From Pollutimonas nitritireducens (lineage in GTDB: Bacteria; Pseudomonadota; Gammaproteobacteria; Burkholderiales; Burkholderiaceae_B): 64,000 nucleotides of DNA. Positions 42,671 through 52,637 of the stretch are shown one piece after another. The notes beneath the pieces were generated by a model. That model did not search any database, had not been told where the DNA came from, and was given only the letters and a program-made list of their open reading frames with translations. The stretch is taken from contig NZ_PDNV01000001.1 in the NCBI RefSeq assembly GCF_002849615.1, positions 124,001-188,000 on the forward strand, written 5' to 3'. The stretch's first letter is position 1. Each line of letters opens with the position of its first letter. The translations under genes and the position numbers were made by a program.

Positions 42671-43467
42671 CCCATAAACTCGACACTGTCGGCGCCTGGC
42701 TCCTGGGCATACTGTGGTTCCTGCCGCTGGCGTATACCTTGTGGGCCGCCTTCCATCCCTCGGCCTACTCCACTCACTTCGACCTTGCGGCGCCGCTGAC
42801 ACTGGAGAACTTCGTGGCGGCGTGGAGCATGGCGCCGTTCGGCCGCTATTTCCTGAACACCTTCATTCTTGTCACCATGGTGCTGGTGGCCCAGTTCATC
42901 CTCTCGACTCTCGCGGCGTATGCGTTCGCGCGCTTTGAATTCCGCGGGCGCGACGTCGTCTTCATGCTGGTCCTGCTTCAATTGATGATCATGCCGGACG
43001 TACTGATCGTAGAGAACTACCGCCTGATGTCCTGGCTGGGCGTGCGCGACACGATTTTTGCCGTGGGCCTGCCCTATTTTGCCTCGGCCTTTGGCATATT
43101 CCTTTTGCGCCAGACCTTCAAGACCATACCCCGCGAACTTGAAGAAGCCGCGCGCGTCGAAGGCGCCAGCCGCTGGCAGATCCTCCTGAAGGTGTATGTG
43201 CCGCTGGCCAAGCCGATTTACGTGGCCTATGGACTCGTGTCGGTCAGCTACCACTGGAACAACTTCCTGTGGCCATTGATCATCACCAATTCCGTGGAAT
43301 CACGGCCATTGACGGTGGGGCTGCAGGTATTCGCCTCGACGGACCAGGGCATAGACTGGTCCATCATCACGGCGGCGACTCTACTGAGCGCCGCCCCTCT
43401 TTTGATTGCCTTCCTGTTGTTCCAGCGGCAATTCGTTCAGTCGTTCATGCGGGCCGGCATACGATAG
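42667..43467 (+). CDS. Sugar-type ABC transporter permease (UgpE/MalG-like)
   Basis: A 266-residue permease with six predicted helices. It opens with WLLGILWFLPLAYTLWAAFH and has the EAA loop ELEEAARVEGASRWQILLKV. The middle segment VLLQLMIMPDVLIVENYRLM is typical of UgpE. Start chosen at the ATG that overlaps the previous stop (ATGA). It is the last gene of the operon; no glycerophosphodiester phosphodiesterase (ugpQ) follows. Confidence 0.93.
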   Translation: MTHKLDTVGAWLLGILWFLPLAYTLWAAFHPSAYSTHFDLAAPLTLENFVAAWSMAPFGRYFLNTFILVTMVLVAQFILSTLAAYAFARFEFRGRDVVFMLVLLQLMIMPDVLIVENYRLMSWLGVRDTIFAVGLPYFASAFGIFLLRQTFKTIPRELEEAARVEGASRWQILLKVYVPLAKPIYVAYGLVSVSYHWNNFLWPLIITNSVESRPLTVGLQVFASTDQGIDWSIITAATLLSAAPLLIAFLLFQRQFVQSFMRAGIR

Positions 43468-43500
43468 CGGCCTGCTGTGGCCACCGTATCGCGCCCATGA

Positions 43501-43818
43501 CTAGTAGCCCACCACGAGTCCGGGGAGATCCACGGTTATTCGGGATTTTTCCAGCGCCATCGCCGCCTGACGGGCGAATTCGCGAGCCGTGTCGCCATCG
43601 TTAGCTAGTTCGACATAACCAAGCGCGTCCGCCACGCCGAGTATCTTGTCCAGCATCAATACCTTGCCACTGGCGCGCAAGGGTTCGCAACCCAAACGGG
43701 TCCATGTCGTTTCAAACCACTCGCGCGCCGCCGACGAGGCGGCGCCCCCCGGCTCGACATCGACCGCCAGCTCTACCGATTGTCGGGCGTTGAAAATTAC
43801 GGTGACCACACTGCGCAT
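43501..43818 (-). CDS. Small hypothetical protein
   Basis: A 105-residue cytoplasmic protein (MRSVVTVIFNARQSVELAVD, with EWFETTWTRLGCEPLRASG and MLDKILGVADALGYVELAND later). It has an alternating beta/helix pattern and no membrane segment. GGAG stands six bases before the ATG at 43818; an upstream ATG would add 14 residues without SD. It lies 34 bases past the convergent permease gene. I do not recognise a family. Confidence 0.6.
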   Translation of the reverse strand: MRSVVTVIFNARQSVELAVDVEPGGAASSAAREWFETTWTRLGCEPLRASGKVLMLDKILGVADALGYVELANDGDTAREFARQAAMALEKSRITVDLPGLVVGY

Positions 43819-43926
43819 AAGCACTCCATTCAAGCATTTGAAGACCATGACCAGGCGCAAGCGTACGCAAAGCCAGTCTCAGTGACTGTCATATGAATGA
43901 CAATGCCCCTTATCGCATCACGAGCG

Positions 43927-44274
43927 TTACCAGGTGGGCGCGGGTTCCCAGATGACATCGGCATCCTGCTCGCGCGAGAGCCGCAACATGGCCAGCAAGG
44001 GAAAGGCACGGCGCCGGAAGCTTACCGGCTGCGCAATAGGGTGCTCTTTCGAATCGTTGTCATCGGTGTGGTCGTCGGGATATTCAGATTCGACGTCGGC
44101 GGCAATGGCGGCTTCGATGCCTTTGATCGCAGCGTCGAGCTGGTCGCGTGTAATAACACCGCGCTCGGGCAGCGTATCGGTATAGGGCTTGCCAGCAGCC
44201 CGAAGAATAGGCAGAGCATGTTTCGAGAACATGAGCACTTCGGCAGCGGCCTTAGAGTGAAAGACAACTAACAT
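43927..44274 (-). CDS. DUF1840 domain-containing protein
   Basis: A 115-residue protein. The opening MLVVFHSKAAAEVLMFSKHA is the DUF1840 signature, followed by GVITRDQLDAAIKGIEAAI and a C-terminal part with FRRRAFPLLAMLRLSREQDADVIWE. The family is small and mainly betaproteobacterial, with unknown function. GGGAAACCGAAT precedes the ATG. Confidence 0.82.
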   Translation of the reverse strand: MLVVFHSKAAAEVLMFSKHALPILRAAGKPYTDTLPERGVITRDQLDAAIKGIEAAIAADVESEYPDDHTDDNDSKEHPIAQPVSFRRRAFPLLAMLRLSREQDADVIWEPAPTW

Positions 44275-44380
44275 ATTCGGTTTCCCTCAATAGACACATC
44301 CATACACTACCCTAACTTCCGAATGCTGCCAAGCGGCACCATGGCGAGACCTGTTTCATTGGACTCGAGGTCGAATCGTA

Positions 44381-47300
44381 ATGCGGAGACTGTCATGTTG
44401 TCTGCTCGTCCTGCTGGCATTGCCCGGCGTGCCTTACACCCGGGCGGCGGGCACTTGCGGCCCCTCGCTGCTGGGCCAGCCCTGCGCCACGGGCGGCCTT
44501 GCCGTGGCAAGCCGCCCCGAGCCCACTCTGAACCTGGGCGCCGGCAACCCCATACACATTGTCACTGGCAATAAATACCAGCAGGAAACCGACCTCCCTG
44601 CCAACCTAAGCACTCCCGGTATCGAGATCGTGCGCCACTACAACGCGCTGGACCGCCGCGCATCAACCGTGGGGATAGGATGGCAGCTTTCCTACGACAC
44701 CCGGCTTGCCTACGCAGGCGACCGCTGGCAGATCATTCAGGCAGACGGAAGCCGTGTCGATTTCTTCGTCACTGCGGGCAAACCCACCGCCAATCAGTAT
44801 GGAAAGCTGGAGTCCGTCGGCAAGGATAGGGTATGGACATGGCCCACCGGCAGGCAGTTGTGGTTCAACACAAGCGGCCACCTGGTGCGTCTGGCCGCGG
44901 GGCGGCACCTCGCGCTGAATATTGAACGAAATGTCCAGCCCGGGCCGCTGGAAGGAACAATAAGCAAGGTCAGCAACCAGCTGGGACACTCATTGTCATT
45001 TTCCTATCATGTCAGCGACGGGCGGGCGTATCTCGCCCATATCGACACCGCACTGGGACGCTTTCGATACCAGCACGAACCTTCCGCTACCGGCTCGTCG
45101 GGCCTGCAGCGTCTGACACAGCTGACCCGGCCGGATGGCATGCAAAGGCGCTACCTGTACGAACCGGCGTTGCAAGCAGGAAATGTCGGGGCGATCACCG
45201 GCATCGAGACCCTCTCAACCGACGCGTCGCAGGCGATACGCAGCCACAGCTGGGGCTACGATGACCGGGGAAGAGCAGTACTGTCCGTACACGGCGCGCC
45301 GTCAAGCCAGGTGGACAGGATCAACGTCCGTTATGTGCGGCAGGCCACGACGCAGCAAACCGGACTTACCGTCGTCACCAACGCCGATCAGCAGGAAACG
45401 CGTTTTGAAACAGCAATAAACGGCGGGCGTTTCGTCCTGACCAGCGTGACCGGGGCAGGATGCACGGGCTGCGCCCCGGTCGGAAGCACGGCGCGCTACG
45501 ACCAGGATGGCAGGCTCACCACAATCAACGGCACACGCTTGGCGCGAGACGCCGCCGGCCGCATCCTCAGGCTGGCACCGCAACGTAGCGGTTGGCCAGA
45601 GCTGGCCTTGCATTATGATTCCCGGGGCCTTCGCAGCGCTTGGCATTCCAATTCAACAGGCACCGAGCGCATCCTCTACAACACCGACTCCCTGCCGGCG
45701 CAGCGCATCTGGGCCAACGCGGACAGCGTGCATTACCAGTACGACGCACTGCGCCGCCCGATCCGGCTGCTTGAAACGAATAAAAACGGCACACTGAAAA
45801 CAACCCTGCGTTGGCGCGCAGACCGTTTGACGCATATACGCCACCCCAACGAAACAGAATCACGCCGGTACGATCGCGCGGGCCACCTGATCCACCGGAA
45901 GGTCGAGCGCCCGTCACAGTCGACCATGCCGCTGCGGTATTCCGAATCATTCAACTACGACGCGCAACACCGTCTGACACACCACCATTTACCCGAGGGC
46001 GGTTCGCTGGCCTATCGGTGGGGCGCCGACAGCCGTTTGCTGGGCATTACCTGGCACGATGCGCAAGGCATGGCACACACCGTGATAGAAAGTAAACCGG
46101 GAAATGCGGGCTATTGCCACGGGAATGGCCTATGTGTGCTTAGCACCAACGACAGCCAGGGGCAGGCCAGCCAATTAGCCGTATACCAGGGCGACCAGGC
46201 ACTATGGTCATTGGCCCATGCCTACGACCAACAAGGCCGCCTGCGGCACGAACAGTACCAGACAAAAGTTCCAGGCGCGCACACCATGAACTGGCACTAT
46301 GCCTACGACAAGAACAGCCGGCTTATCGGGGCTCAGGCCAGGCCAACATCCGATCCCAGTCCGGTCAGCAGCGGCACCCGCCTCTGGTATGCCTGGAACG
46401 ATGATGGATCGCTGGCGGCAAGGCGTAGCCATGGCGTCACGCACAGGCCTTTCATCCGTCGCGATGCGTCCGGTCTGCCGGTGGCGTCTGGCGATACCGT
46501 GCTTGAATACGGCCCAAATCGTCGCCTCGTCGCCGTGCATCGCCCGGGAAAGGCGCCAACCCATTATCAGCACAATGCCTTCGGGCACCGTATCGCCCAG
46601 CAAAGCGAACATGGCACTATCCACTATCTTTATCTGAACAATCGACTGGTTGCCGAATCCCGTCCAGGTCCGGTAGCCGAAAACGTCAAGGCCAACACCA
46701 CACTCACCATCACCCGCCGCTATATCTATGCCCACCATGTGCCGGTCGGCTTTATCGATTATCCAGACACAAGCCTGGGTACGGGTTCCGCACAGCTTTT
46801 CGCCGTCCATGCCGATTTTCTTGGTGCACCGCGCCTGGTGACCGACGCACGCCAAGCAATGCGCTGGCTGGCCAGTTATAGTCCAACAGGCGCCGCCACT
46901 CGCCTGGCTGGCGACCTTGAACTGGATCTGCGGCTGCCCGGGCAGGTTTTCGATCGCGCCACGGGCTGGCACGATAATGTCATGCGCACCTACGCGCCCG
47001 AAATCGGGCAGTACCTCGAACCCGATCCGCTGGGGCCCATACCCGGCAACCAGGCATTCGGCTACGCCGACCAGCAGCCGCGCCGCTATGTCGATCCGCT
47101 GGGACTGGTGCTTTTCGCCTTCGATGGAACCCGCAATGGACCTGAAACGCTTAGCAATGTGTGGAAGCTCAGCCAGGCGTACACAGACGGACCGGTCTAC
47201 TACCATACCGGGCCTGGCAATTCCATGTACCTGGACTGGGACGGCGTCACCGGCCGGGATGCCCCGCAAATCATCGAAAACCAGTGGCAATCCTTGCTGA

Positions 47301-48103
47301 ATACACTGGAACGTGCCGGCGACCGCAGGCAACAGGTGCCGATAGACATCATCGGCTATTCGCGCGGCGCCGCACTTGCCCGGCATTTTGGAAACCTGAT
47401 CAACCAGCATACCCGCGACGGACTATTCTCCTATCGCGACGGTGCCAGGCGGTCCGTGTCCGCCTGCGTGGACCTGCGCTTCATGGGCTTGTTCGACACC
47501 GTGGCGCAATTCGGCATTGCCGGTTCGCATGACGCCAACTACGACCTGACCATCGCGCCAGCCTGGGCCTGGGTCGCGCACGCTGTCGCCTTGCATGAAC
47601 GGCGCTGGATGTATCCGCTCACCATCGCGAGCGATGGCGGGGGCTATAACCTTGTCGAGGCACCGTTCATAGGTGCCCATGCCGATATCGGCGGAGGTGC
47701 CATGCGCAGGGATGATGGCCGGCCTTCCGTACGTGGCGACCTTGCGGACGTAACCCTCAACTGGATGCTGTGGCAGGCACGCGCCGCCTCGCTGCGCTTC
47801 GGCACCCTGGCGGAAGGTGACCGTGAAATTTCCGATCCCATCCTGCACGATGGGCGCTCTTCCATCGCCCGAACCATACAGAATGGCGACCGCCGCATCG
47901 ATCAGGCCGATGGCTCCTTACTGCTCGACTATCAGGATGATCATGGCCAAATAGGACATACTCAGCGAGCCGCCACCGAGTCCATGATCGCCCGGCCGGA
48001 AAACTGGCGGACGCTGGATACCAGCGAAGTCGGTACGGTCGACATGTCGGGCTACGCGCAGTGGCTGCACGATGAACTGGGCTGGCAGGCAGTTCCTTCC
48101 TGA
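44381..48103 (+). CDS. Exported RHS-repeat protein with C-terminal DUF2235 (Tle1-like) lipase domain
   Basis: A 1240-residue protein. The Sec signal peptide is about residues 1-22 (RRLSCCLLVLLALPGVPYTRA). A DUF6531-type N-terminal segment follows (GAGNPIHIVTGNKYQQETDL). Then come many RHS/YD repeats (YDDRGRAVLSVHG, YQYDALRRPIRLLETN, YDRAGHLIHRK). The RHS-associated core ends at about 867-907 with RTYAPEIGQYLEPDPLG and YVDPLGL. The last 335 residues are a DUF2235 alpha/beta-hydrolase: FAFDGTRNGPETLSNVWKL, nucleophile elbow GYSRGAALARHFGN (Ser about 993), MGLFDTVAQFG and FIGAHADIGGGA (Asp about 1100). It is probably a phospholipase toxin in an RHS shell. No PAAR, VgrG or immunity gene is visible nearby. 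Confidence 0.88.
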   Translation: MRRLSCCLLVLLALPGVPYTRAAGTCGPSLLGQPCATGGLAVASRPEPTLNLGAGNPIHIVTGNKYQQETDLPANLSTPGIEIVRHYNALDRRASTVGIGWQLSYDTRLAYAGDRWQIIQADGSRVDFFVTAGKPTANQYGKLESVGKDRVWTWPTGRQLWFNTSGHLVRLAAGRHLALNIERNVQPGPLEGTISKVSNQLGHSLSFSYHVSDGRAYLAHIDTALGRFRYQHEPSATGSSGLQRLTQLTRPDGMQRRYLYEPALQAGNVGAITGIETLSTDASQAIRSHSWGYDDRGRAVLSVHGAPSSQVDRINVRYVRQATTQQTGLTVVTNADQQETRFETAINGGRFVLTSVTGAGCTGCAPVGSTARYDQDGRLTTINGTRLARDAAGRILRLAPQRSGWPELALHYDSRGLRSAWHSNSTGTERILYNTDSLPAQRIWANADSVHYQYDALRRPIRLLETNKNGTLKTTLRWRADRLTHIRHPNETESRRYDRAGHLIHRKVERPSQSTMPLRYSESFNYDAQHRLTHHHLPEGGSLAYRWGADSRLLGITWHDAQGMAHTVIESKPGNAGYCHGNGLCVLSTNDSQGQASQLAVYQGDQALWSLAHAYDQQGRLRHEQYQTKVPGAHTMNWHYAYDKNSRLIGAQARPTSDPSPVSSGTRLWYAWNDDGSLAARRSHGVTHRPFIRRDASGLPVASGDTVLEYGPNRRLVAVHRPGKAPTHYQHNAFGHRIAQQSEHGTIHYLYLNNRLVAESRPGPVAENVKANTTLTITRRYIYAHHVPVGFIDYPDTSLGTGSAQLFAVHADFLGAPRLVTDARQAMRWLASYSPTGAATRLAGDLELDLRLPGQVFDRATGWHDNVMRTYAPEIGQYLEPDPLGPIPGNQAFGYADQQPRRYVDPLGLVLFAFDGTRNGPETLSNVWKLSQAYTDGPVYYHTGPGNSMYLDWDGVTGRDAPQIIENQWQSLLNTLERAGDRRQQVPIDIIGYSRGAALARHFGNLINQHTRDGLFSYRDGARRSVSACVDLRFMGLFDTVAQFGIAGSHDANYDLTIAPAWAWVAHAVALHERRWMYPLTIASDGGGYNLVEAPFIGAHADIGGGAMRRDDGRPSVRGDLADVTLNWMLWQARAASLRFGTLAEGDREISDPILHDGRSSIARTIQNGDRRIDQADGSLLLDYQDDHGQIGHTQRAATESMIARPENWRTLDTSEVGTVDMSGYAQWLHDELGWQAVPS

Positions 48104-48271
48104 CCGCAGGCTCCCATGGCGGCGGTTTCCAACATGGACTGCAAGGCAGTACCCGGGAAATCACGCTATCATTTAGCCCTTCCCGGCGTCTTGCGTCCTT
48201 TCGGCGTTGCTCCCAACGACCGAACATGCCCTGCGCGGGCTATGCTCCTCTCTTTTCAAGTACTACGTCTT

Positions 48272-49957
48272 ATGCTTCCTGGGCAACAACAACAACTCAT
48301 CTCCCTGATACAGGCTGCCGTGGGCCATATCCTGCCCGAAGCCGCGCCATCCATTCTGCTTGAGCGTCCCAAGGTGGCAGCCCACGGCGACATCGCCTGC
48401 AACGTCGCCATGCAACTGGCCAAGCCATCCAAGCGCAATCCGCGCGAGTTGGCCCAGGAAATCGTTTCGGCGCTGCTGGCCGACCCCGCAACGTCATCCT
48501 TGATCAGTTCCGCGGAAATTGCAGGCCCTGGTTTCATCAATTTCAGACTATCCGCTACGGCGCGGCAGGCCGTGCTGCATGTCATTGCGCAGGAAGGAAT
48601 CCAGTTCGGCCACCGCAAGCCGAATCGCGAGAAATTGATGGTGGAATTCGTGTCGGCCAATCCAACGGGGCCCTTGCATGTGGGCCATTCCCGCCAGGCC
48701 GCACTCGGCGACTCCATGTGCCGCCTGTTTACGTCCCAGGGCTATGACGTCACTCGCGAGTTCTACTATAACGACGCCGGCAATCAGATCGATAACCTGG
48801 CCATCAGTGTCCAGGCACGCGCCAGGGATATCGCCCCCGATGCATCCGACTTTCCCGCCGATGGCTACAAGGGCGACTACATCATGGACATCGCCCGCGA
48901 CTTCCAGTCCGGCGCAACGGTGGTGGGCACCGACGGGGTGTCTGTCACCGCCACCAAGAATCTTGACAGCCTGGACGATATCCGCTTGTTCGCCGTCGCC
49001 TATCTGCGCCGCGAACAGGACCTGGACTTGCAGGCCTTTGGTCTCAAGTTCGATAACTATTATCTGGAAAGCTCGCTGTATACCAGCGGACGAGTCGAGA
49101 AAACCGTACAGGCGCTCATCGCCGCCGGCCATACCTACGAAAGCGAAGGCGCACTGTGGTTGCGCACGACAGAACTGGGCACGGGCGACGACAAGGATCG
49201 TGTCATGCGCAAGTCCGAAGGCGGCTATACCTACTTCGTTCCAGACGTCGCCTATCACGTCACCAAATGGGAACGGGGCTTTCACCGCGCGATCAACATC
49301 CAGGGCACCGACCATCACGGCACCATTGCACGCGTGCGCGCGGGACTGCAGGCACTCGAAATAGGAATTCCAAAAGACTTCCCGTCCTATGTTCTTCACA
49401 AGATGGTCAAGGTCGTGCGCGACGGTGCCGAGGTCAAAATATCGAAACGCGCTGGAAGCTATGTCACCATGCGCGATCTGATCGACTGGGTGGGACAAGA
49501 TGCAGTACGATTCTTCCTCAGCCAGCGGCGAGCCGACTCCGAATTTGTGTTCGATATCGATCTGGCCTTGTCGAAAAGCGAAGAAAACCCGGTGTACTAT
49601 ATTCAGTATGCGCACGCCCGGATTTGCTCCATGCTTGGCCAATCCGCCCACCTGGCAGACCAGATCGCCTTGGCGTCCATCGATAACCTAGTGGCACCGA
49701 CCGAATTTGCACTGATGCAGCGCCTTGCCGAATACCCCAACACGCTTGCCCTGGCCGCCCAGGAACTTGCACCTCACCATCTGGCTTTCTGGCTGCGTGA
49801 TTGCGCCGCCGATTTCCATGCCTGGTACAACGCCGAACGCGTCCTGGTAGACGACGACAAGCTGAAGCTTGCCCGCCTGCGGCTTGCCCACGCCACACGG
49901 CAAGTCATCGCCGGCGGCCTTGAATTACTTGGGGTCTCCGCCCCTGAAAGGATGTAA
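48272..49957 (+). CDS. argS: Arginyl-tRNA synthetase
   Basis: A 561-residue class I synthetase of normal length. It has the N-terminal Add-1 domain, the HIGH-type motif in [17 protein letters not shown], and the DALR anticodon-binding domain at the end ([20 protein letters not shown]). The KMSKS loop is degenerate ([10 protein letters not shown]), as is usual for ArgRS. The start at [14 protein letters not shown] was chosen because the Add-1 domain begins there; upstream in-frame ATGs lie in sequence without similarity. It attaches arginine to tRNA-Arg. The 168 bases upstream hold no gene. Confidence 0.96.
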   Translation: MLPGQQQQLISLIQAAVGHILPEAAPSILLERPKVAAHGDIACNVAMQLAKPSKRNPRELAQEIVSALLADPATSSLISSAEIAGPGFINFRLSATARQAVLHVIAQEGIQFGHRKPNREKLMVEFVSANPTGPLHVGHSRQAALGDSMCRLFTSQGYDVTREFYYNDAGNQIDNLAISVQARARDIAPDASDFPADGYKGDYIMDIARDFQSGATVVGTDGVSVTATKNLDSLDDIRLFAVAYLRREQDLDLQAFGLKFDNYYLESSLYTSGRVEKTVQALIAAGHTYESEGALWLRTTELGTGDDKDRVMRKSEGGYTYFVPDVAYHVTKWERGFHRAINIQGTDHHGTIARVRAGLQALEIGIPKDFPSYVLHKMVKVVRDGAEVKISKRAGSYVTMRDLIDWVGQDAVRFFLSQRRADSEFVFDIDLALSKSEENPVYYIQYAHARICSMLGQSAHLADQIALASIDNLVAPTEFALMQRLAEYPNTLALAAQELAPHHLAFWLRDCAADFHAWYNAERVLVDDDKLKLARLRLAHATRQVIAGGLELLGVSAPERM

Positions 49958-49965
49958 CTCCCTTT

Positions 49966-50646
49966 ATGGCCCGCAACAGTCGCAAATCATCAAGCTCGAA
50001 ATCAGGCGGCAGTACCTTGTTCGGGGTACTGGTAGGCCTCATATTGGGCCTGGCCGCGGCCGTGGCCGTAGCGCTATTCGTCACCAAAGTGCCCATGCCT
50101 TTCGTGGACAAGGCCAGTCGCGATCCCGCCAAGACACTACTGCCCGACGTGCGCGATGCGCCCGATCCGAACCTGGGACTGTATGGCAAAAGCGGCGCTG
50201 CCGGCGTCTCGCCCACCGGCCCGACCGATACCGCGCCGGCCCCGTTGCCGGGCATCCCCCCGGCCAGCGGTCCGGCAGTCGGCACGGCCCCGAGTGCACC
50301 CGATAGTCTGGGCAACCTGATAGCCAGCCTCGGCAAGGCCGAACGGCCGGCCACCAAAGCGCCCGCCCCGGCAAAGCCGGTGCCCGGCACCGAGCCACCG
50401 CCTCCCGCTGCCAATAGCCAGACCTATTACCTTCAAGCCGGTGCCTTCCGGTCGGAAAACGATGCCGAAGCGGTCAAGGCCCGTATCCTCCTGATGGGCC
50501 TGCCTGTGCAGGTGCAAAAGGCGCAAGTGAATGGATCTACGATCAATCGCGTGCGCGTCGGTCCGTTCAAGGGTATCGATGAAATGAATCGCTCGCGGGC
50601 ACGGTTGGGCGAAGAGAAAATTGCGTCATCCGTGATCCGCCAGTAA
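49966..50646 (+). CDS. SPOR-domain membrane protein (FtsN-like)
   Basis: A 226-residue bitopic inner-membrane protein. A short basic N-terminus (RNSRKSSSSKSGG) is followed by one TM helix (LFGVLVGLILGLAAAVAVAL, about 18-39). A long Pro/Ala-rich periplasmic linker leads to a C-terminal SPOR domain (TYYLQAGAFRSENDAEAVKA to VRVGPFKGIDEMNRSRARL, about 150-224) that binds denuded peptidoglycan at the septum. It lies 8 bases after argS, an arrangement common in Betaproteobacteria. A role in cell division is inferred. Confidence 0.9.
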   Translation: MARNSRKSSSSKSGGSTLFGVLVGLILGLAAAVAVALFVTKVPMPFVDKASRDPAKTLLPDVRDAPDPNLGLYGKSGAAGVSPTGPTDTAPAPLPGIPPASGPAVGTAPSAPDSLGNLIASLGKAERPATKAPAPAKPVPGTEPPPPAANSQTYYLQAGAFRSENDAEAVKARILLMGLPVQVQKAQVNGSTINRVRVGPFKGIDEMNRSRARLGEEKIASSVIRQ

Positions 50647-50729
50647 ACCTGTCGACAGCGTGACGGGCCTGAACTTTTGCCCGTCGTCCCAGTCTTATGT
50701 GTACCTGTAATGTTCTGGAAAACAAATAT

Positions 50730-51356
50730 ATGTCGTTAAAAAACCTGTTTCTTCGTACCGTTGCTGTTATTGCCATCGGCTCCAGCGCACTCTTCGTGCC
50801 TGCCGCTCAGGCTCAAGACAAGGGCTATGTCACGGTTGAACCCGCTCAGCCTTCCGATACAACAGGCAAGATAGAAGTACTCGAGTTTTTCGCCTATAGC
50901 TGCCCGCATTGCAACACGCTCGAACCCATGGTCCAGACATGGGCCAAAACCCTGCCGGACAATGTCGTGCTCAAGCCGGTGCCAGTGGCATTCAACGCCA
51001 GCATGGCAGACCTCCAAAAGCTGTACTACTCGCTTGAAAGCCTGAACAGGCTCGACCTGCATCCTGAAGTTTTCAAGGCCATACATGGCGAGCGCAAACG
51101 CATTTACGACGCCAAGGGAATCACCGACTGGGTGGTGAGCAAGGGCGTGGACCGCAAGTCGTTCGAAGATGTGTTCAATTCCTTCGGCCTGCAGTCCAAG
51201 GTCACGCGCGCCAATGAACTGGCCAAGGCCTACAATATCGAAGGTACCCCCAGTATCGCGGTGGGAGGCAAGTATGTCACCTCGCCAACCCTGGCCAACA
51301 GCTATGAAGGCACCATCACCCAGGCACAGAAGCTGGTCGAGATGGTCAATGAATAA
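50730..51356 (+). CDS. dsbA: Thiol:disulfide interchange protein DsbA
   Basis: A 208-residue periplasmic oxidoreductase. The signal peptide ends near AQA-QD (residue 29). The active site is Cys58-Pro-His-Cys61 in [10 protein letters not shown], and the cis-Pro loop is [10 protein letters not shown]. It introduces disulfide bonds into exported proteins; the Cys-containing exported proteins of this window, e.g. at 32.1 kb, are possible clients. It follows the SPOR gene by 83 bases and converges with metC (15 bases between stops). Confidence 0.95.
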   Translation: MSLKNLFLRTVAVIAIGSSALFVPAAQAQDKGYVTVEPAQPSDTTGKIEVLEFFAYSCPHCNTLEPMVQTWAKTLPDNVVLKPVPVAFNASMADLQKLYYSLESLNRLDLHPEVFKAIHGERKRIYDAKGITDWVVSKGVDRKSFEDVFNSFGLQSKVTRANELAKAYNIEGTPSIAVGGKYVTSPTLANSYEGTITQAQKLVEMVNE

Positions 51357-51371
51357 ACGACGAACGCAGCG

Positions 51372-52574
51372 TCAGGCGCGGGCGGCGGCGCGCTCCAGCG
51401 CCTGACTCAGGTCCGCAATCAAGTCCCGGGTAGACTCCAGGCCGATGTGCAGCCGGACGATCGCATTATCGCTTGGCGTCCAGTATCCGTGCACTTGCAG
51501 CGCGCCGTGGTCCACCAACTGGACCAGACTTTCAAAGCCGCCCCACGAGAATCCAATACCGAACAACGTCAAGGCGTCGACAAAGCGGCGTGCCGCGGCG
51601 TCGTCGAGCCGGAGCTCGACAGCAAGCATGCCGTTGGATCCGGTGCAGTCCCGCTGCCATATCGCGTGACCGGGGTCGGCCGGCAGGGCCGGGTGATAGA
51701 TGCGGACAACTTCGTGGCGCGAATTGAAAAAGTCGCATATTTCGAGGGCGTTCCGGGCGGTCTGCCGCATGCGTATCGGAAGCGTACGAACACCCCGTAT
51801 GGCCAGCCAGGCGTCATCGGCGCTGATGGAATACCCCATGGCATAGTGCGTGTCGTTGATGCGCTGTATCAAGGCCGGGTCCTTGGCCATGACAGCTCCG
51901 AGCATCAGGTCCGAGTGGCCACCGACGTATTTGGTCCCCGCCACGATGGAAATGTCTGCGCCCAGTTCCAGCGGACGATAGATGTAGCCCGATCCCCAGG
52001 TATTATCGACGGCCAGGATCAGGTCATGTTCCTGGGCGAAGGCCGCCAACGCGGGGATATCCAACATTTCGAATAACAACGATCCTGGGGACTCAACATA
52101 CAGGACTCGCGTATTGGGACGCAGCTGCGCCTTGAGTGCGTCAGGCGTTGCACGACAATACGTTGCTTCAATGCCCATGCGGCGCAGCACAACCTTGTCG
52201 AGATAGCGTACCGGTCCATACGAGCAGTCGGCCACGAGCACATGATCCTGGCTATTTAGCATGCTGAAAAAAGCCAGCGTAATAGCTGCGAGCCCGGACG
52301 AGGCGAGAAACGCCCGCTCGGCACCTTCAAGCGTGCAGAAGACATCCTCGAGCGCCGCATGCGTATCCATTCCGACGCGGCCATAGGTTACGCTGCGGTC
52401 ACCTTTGGCCTTGGCCTGCTGGGCGCGATGGAGCGCGTCGAGATCCTGAAAACGTACGGTGCTGGTGCGCATTGCGGGAAGGGCGACCGGCGCGGCCCCA
52501 TGGACAGGGTCAAATTCACCGATTCCAGTATGTTGCAGCAGTGTGTCAAGATCAGCGGGAATAGAATTGGCCAT
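51372..52574 (-). CDS. metC: Cystathionine beta-lyase
   Basis: A 400-residue PLP enzyme of the Cys/Met metabolism family. The PLP-binding Lys215 is in VAGTKYVGGHSDLMLG. The aldimine-stacking and phosphate-binding parts (VTYGRVGMDTHAALEDVF, ASSGLAAITLAF, VDNTWGSGYIYRP) are as in MetC. It cleaves cystathionine to homocysteine, pyruvate and ammonia. The protein is of normal length, on the opposite strand to dsbA and divergent from the LysE-type exporter gene. Confidence 0.9.
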   Translation of the reverse strand: MANSIPADLDTLLQHTGIGEFDPVHGAAPVALPAMRTSTVRFQDLDALHRAQQAKAKGDRSVTYGRVGMDTHAALEDVFCTLEGAERAFLASSGLAAITLAFFSMLNSQDHVLVADCSYGPVRYLDKVVLRRMGIEATYCRATPDALKAQLRPNTRVLYVESPGSLLFEMLDIPALAAFAQEHDLILAVDNTWGSGYIYRPLELGADISIVAGTKYVGGHSDLMLGAVMAKDPALIQRINDTHYAMGYSISADDAWLAIRGVRTLPIRMRQTARNALEICDFFNSRHEVVRIYHPALPADPGHAIWQRDCTGSNGMLAVELRLDDAAARRFVDALTLFGIGFSWGGFESLVQLVDHGALQVHGYWTPSDNAIVRLHIGLESTRDLIADLSQALERAAARA

Positions 52575-52637
52575 GGCGTATAGTTAGAAACTCGGATGGA
52601 GCAACGGGCTCAATCCTCAAGGATACCAAGAATCACC

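Noticed and set aside
46208-47410. Open frame of 400 codons opposite the RHS gene
   Set aside because: Antisense shadow with no family motif; considered as an antisense immunity gene but lacks an SD and any signal peptide.
48548-49651. Open frame of 367 codons opposite argS
   Set aside because: Antisense shadow of a highly conserved gene.
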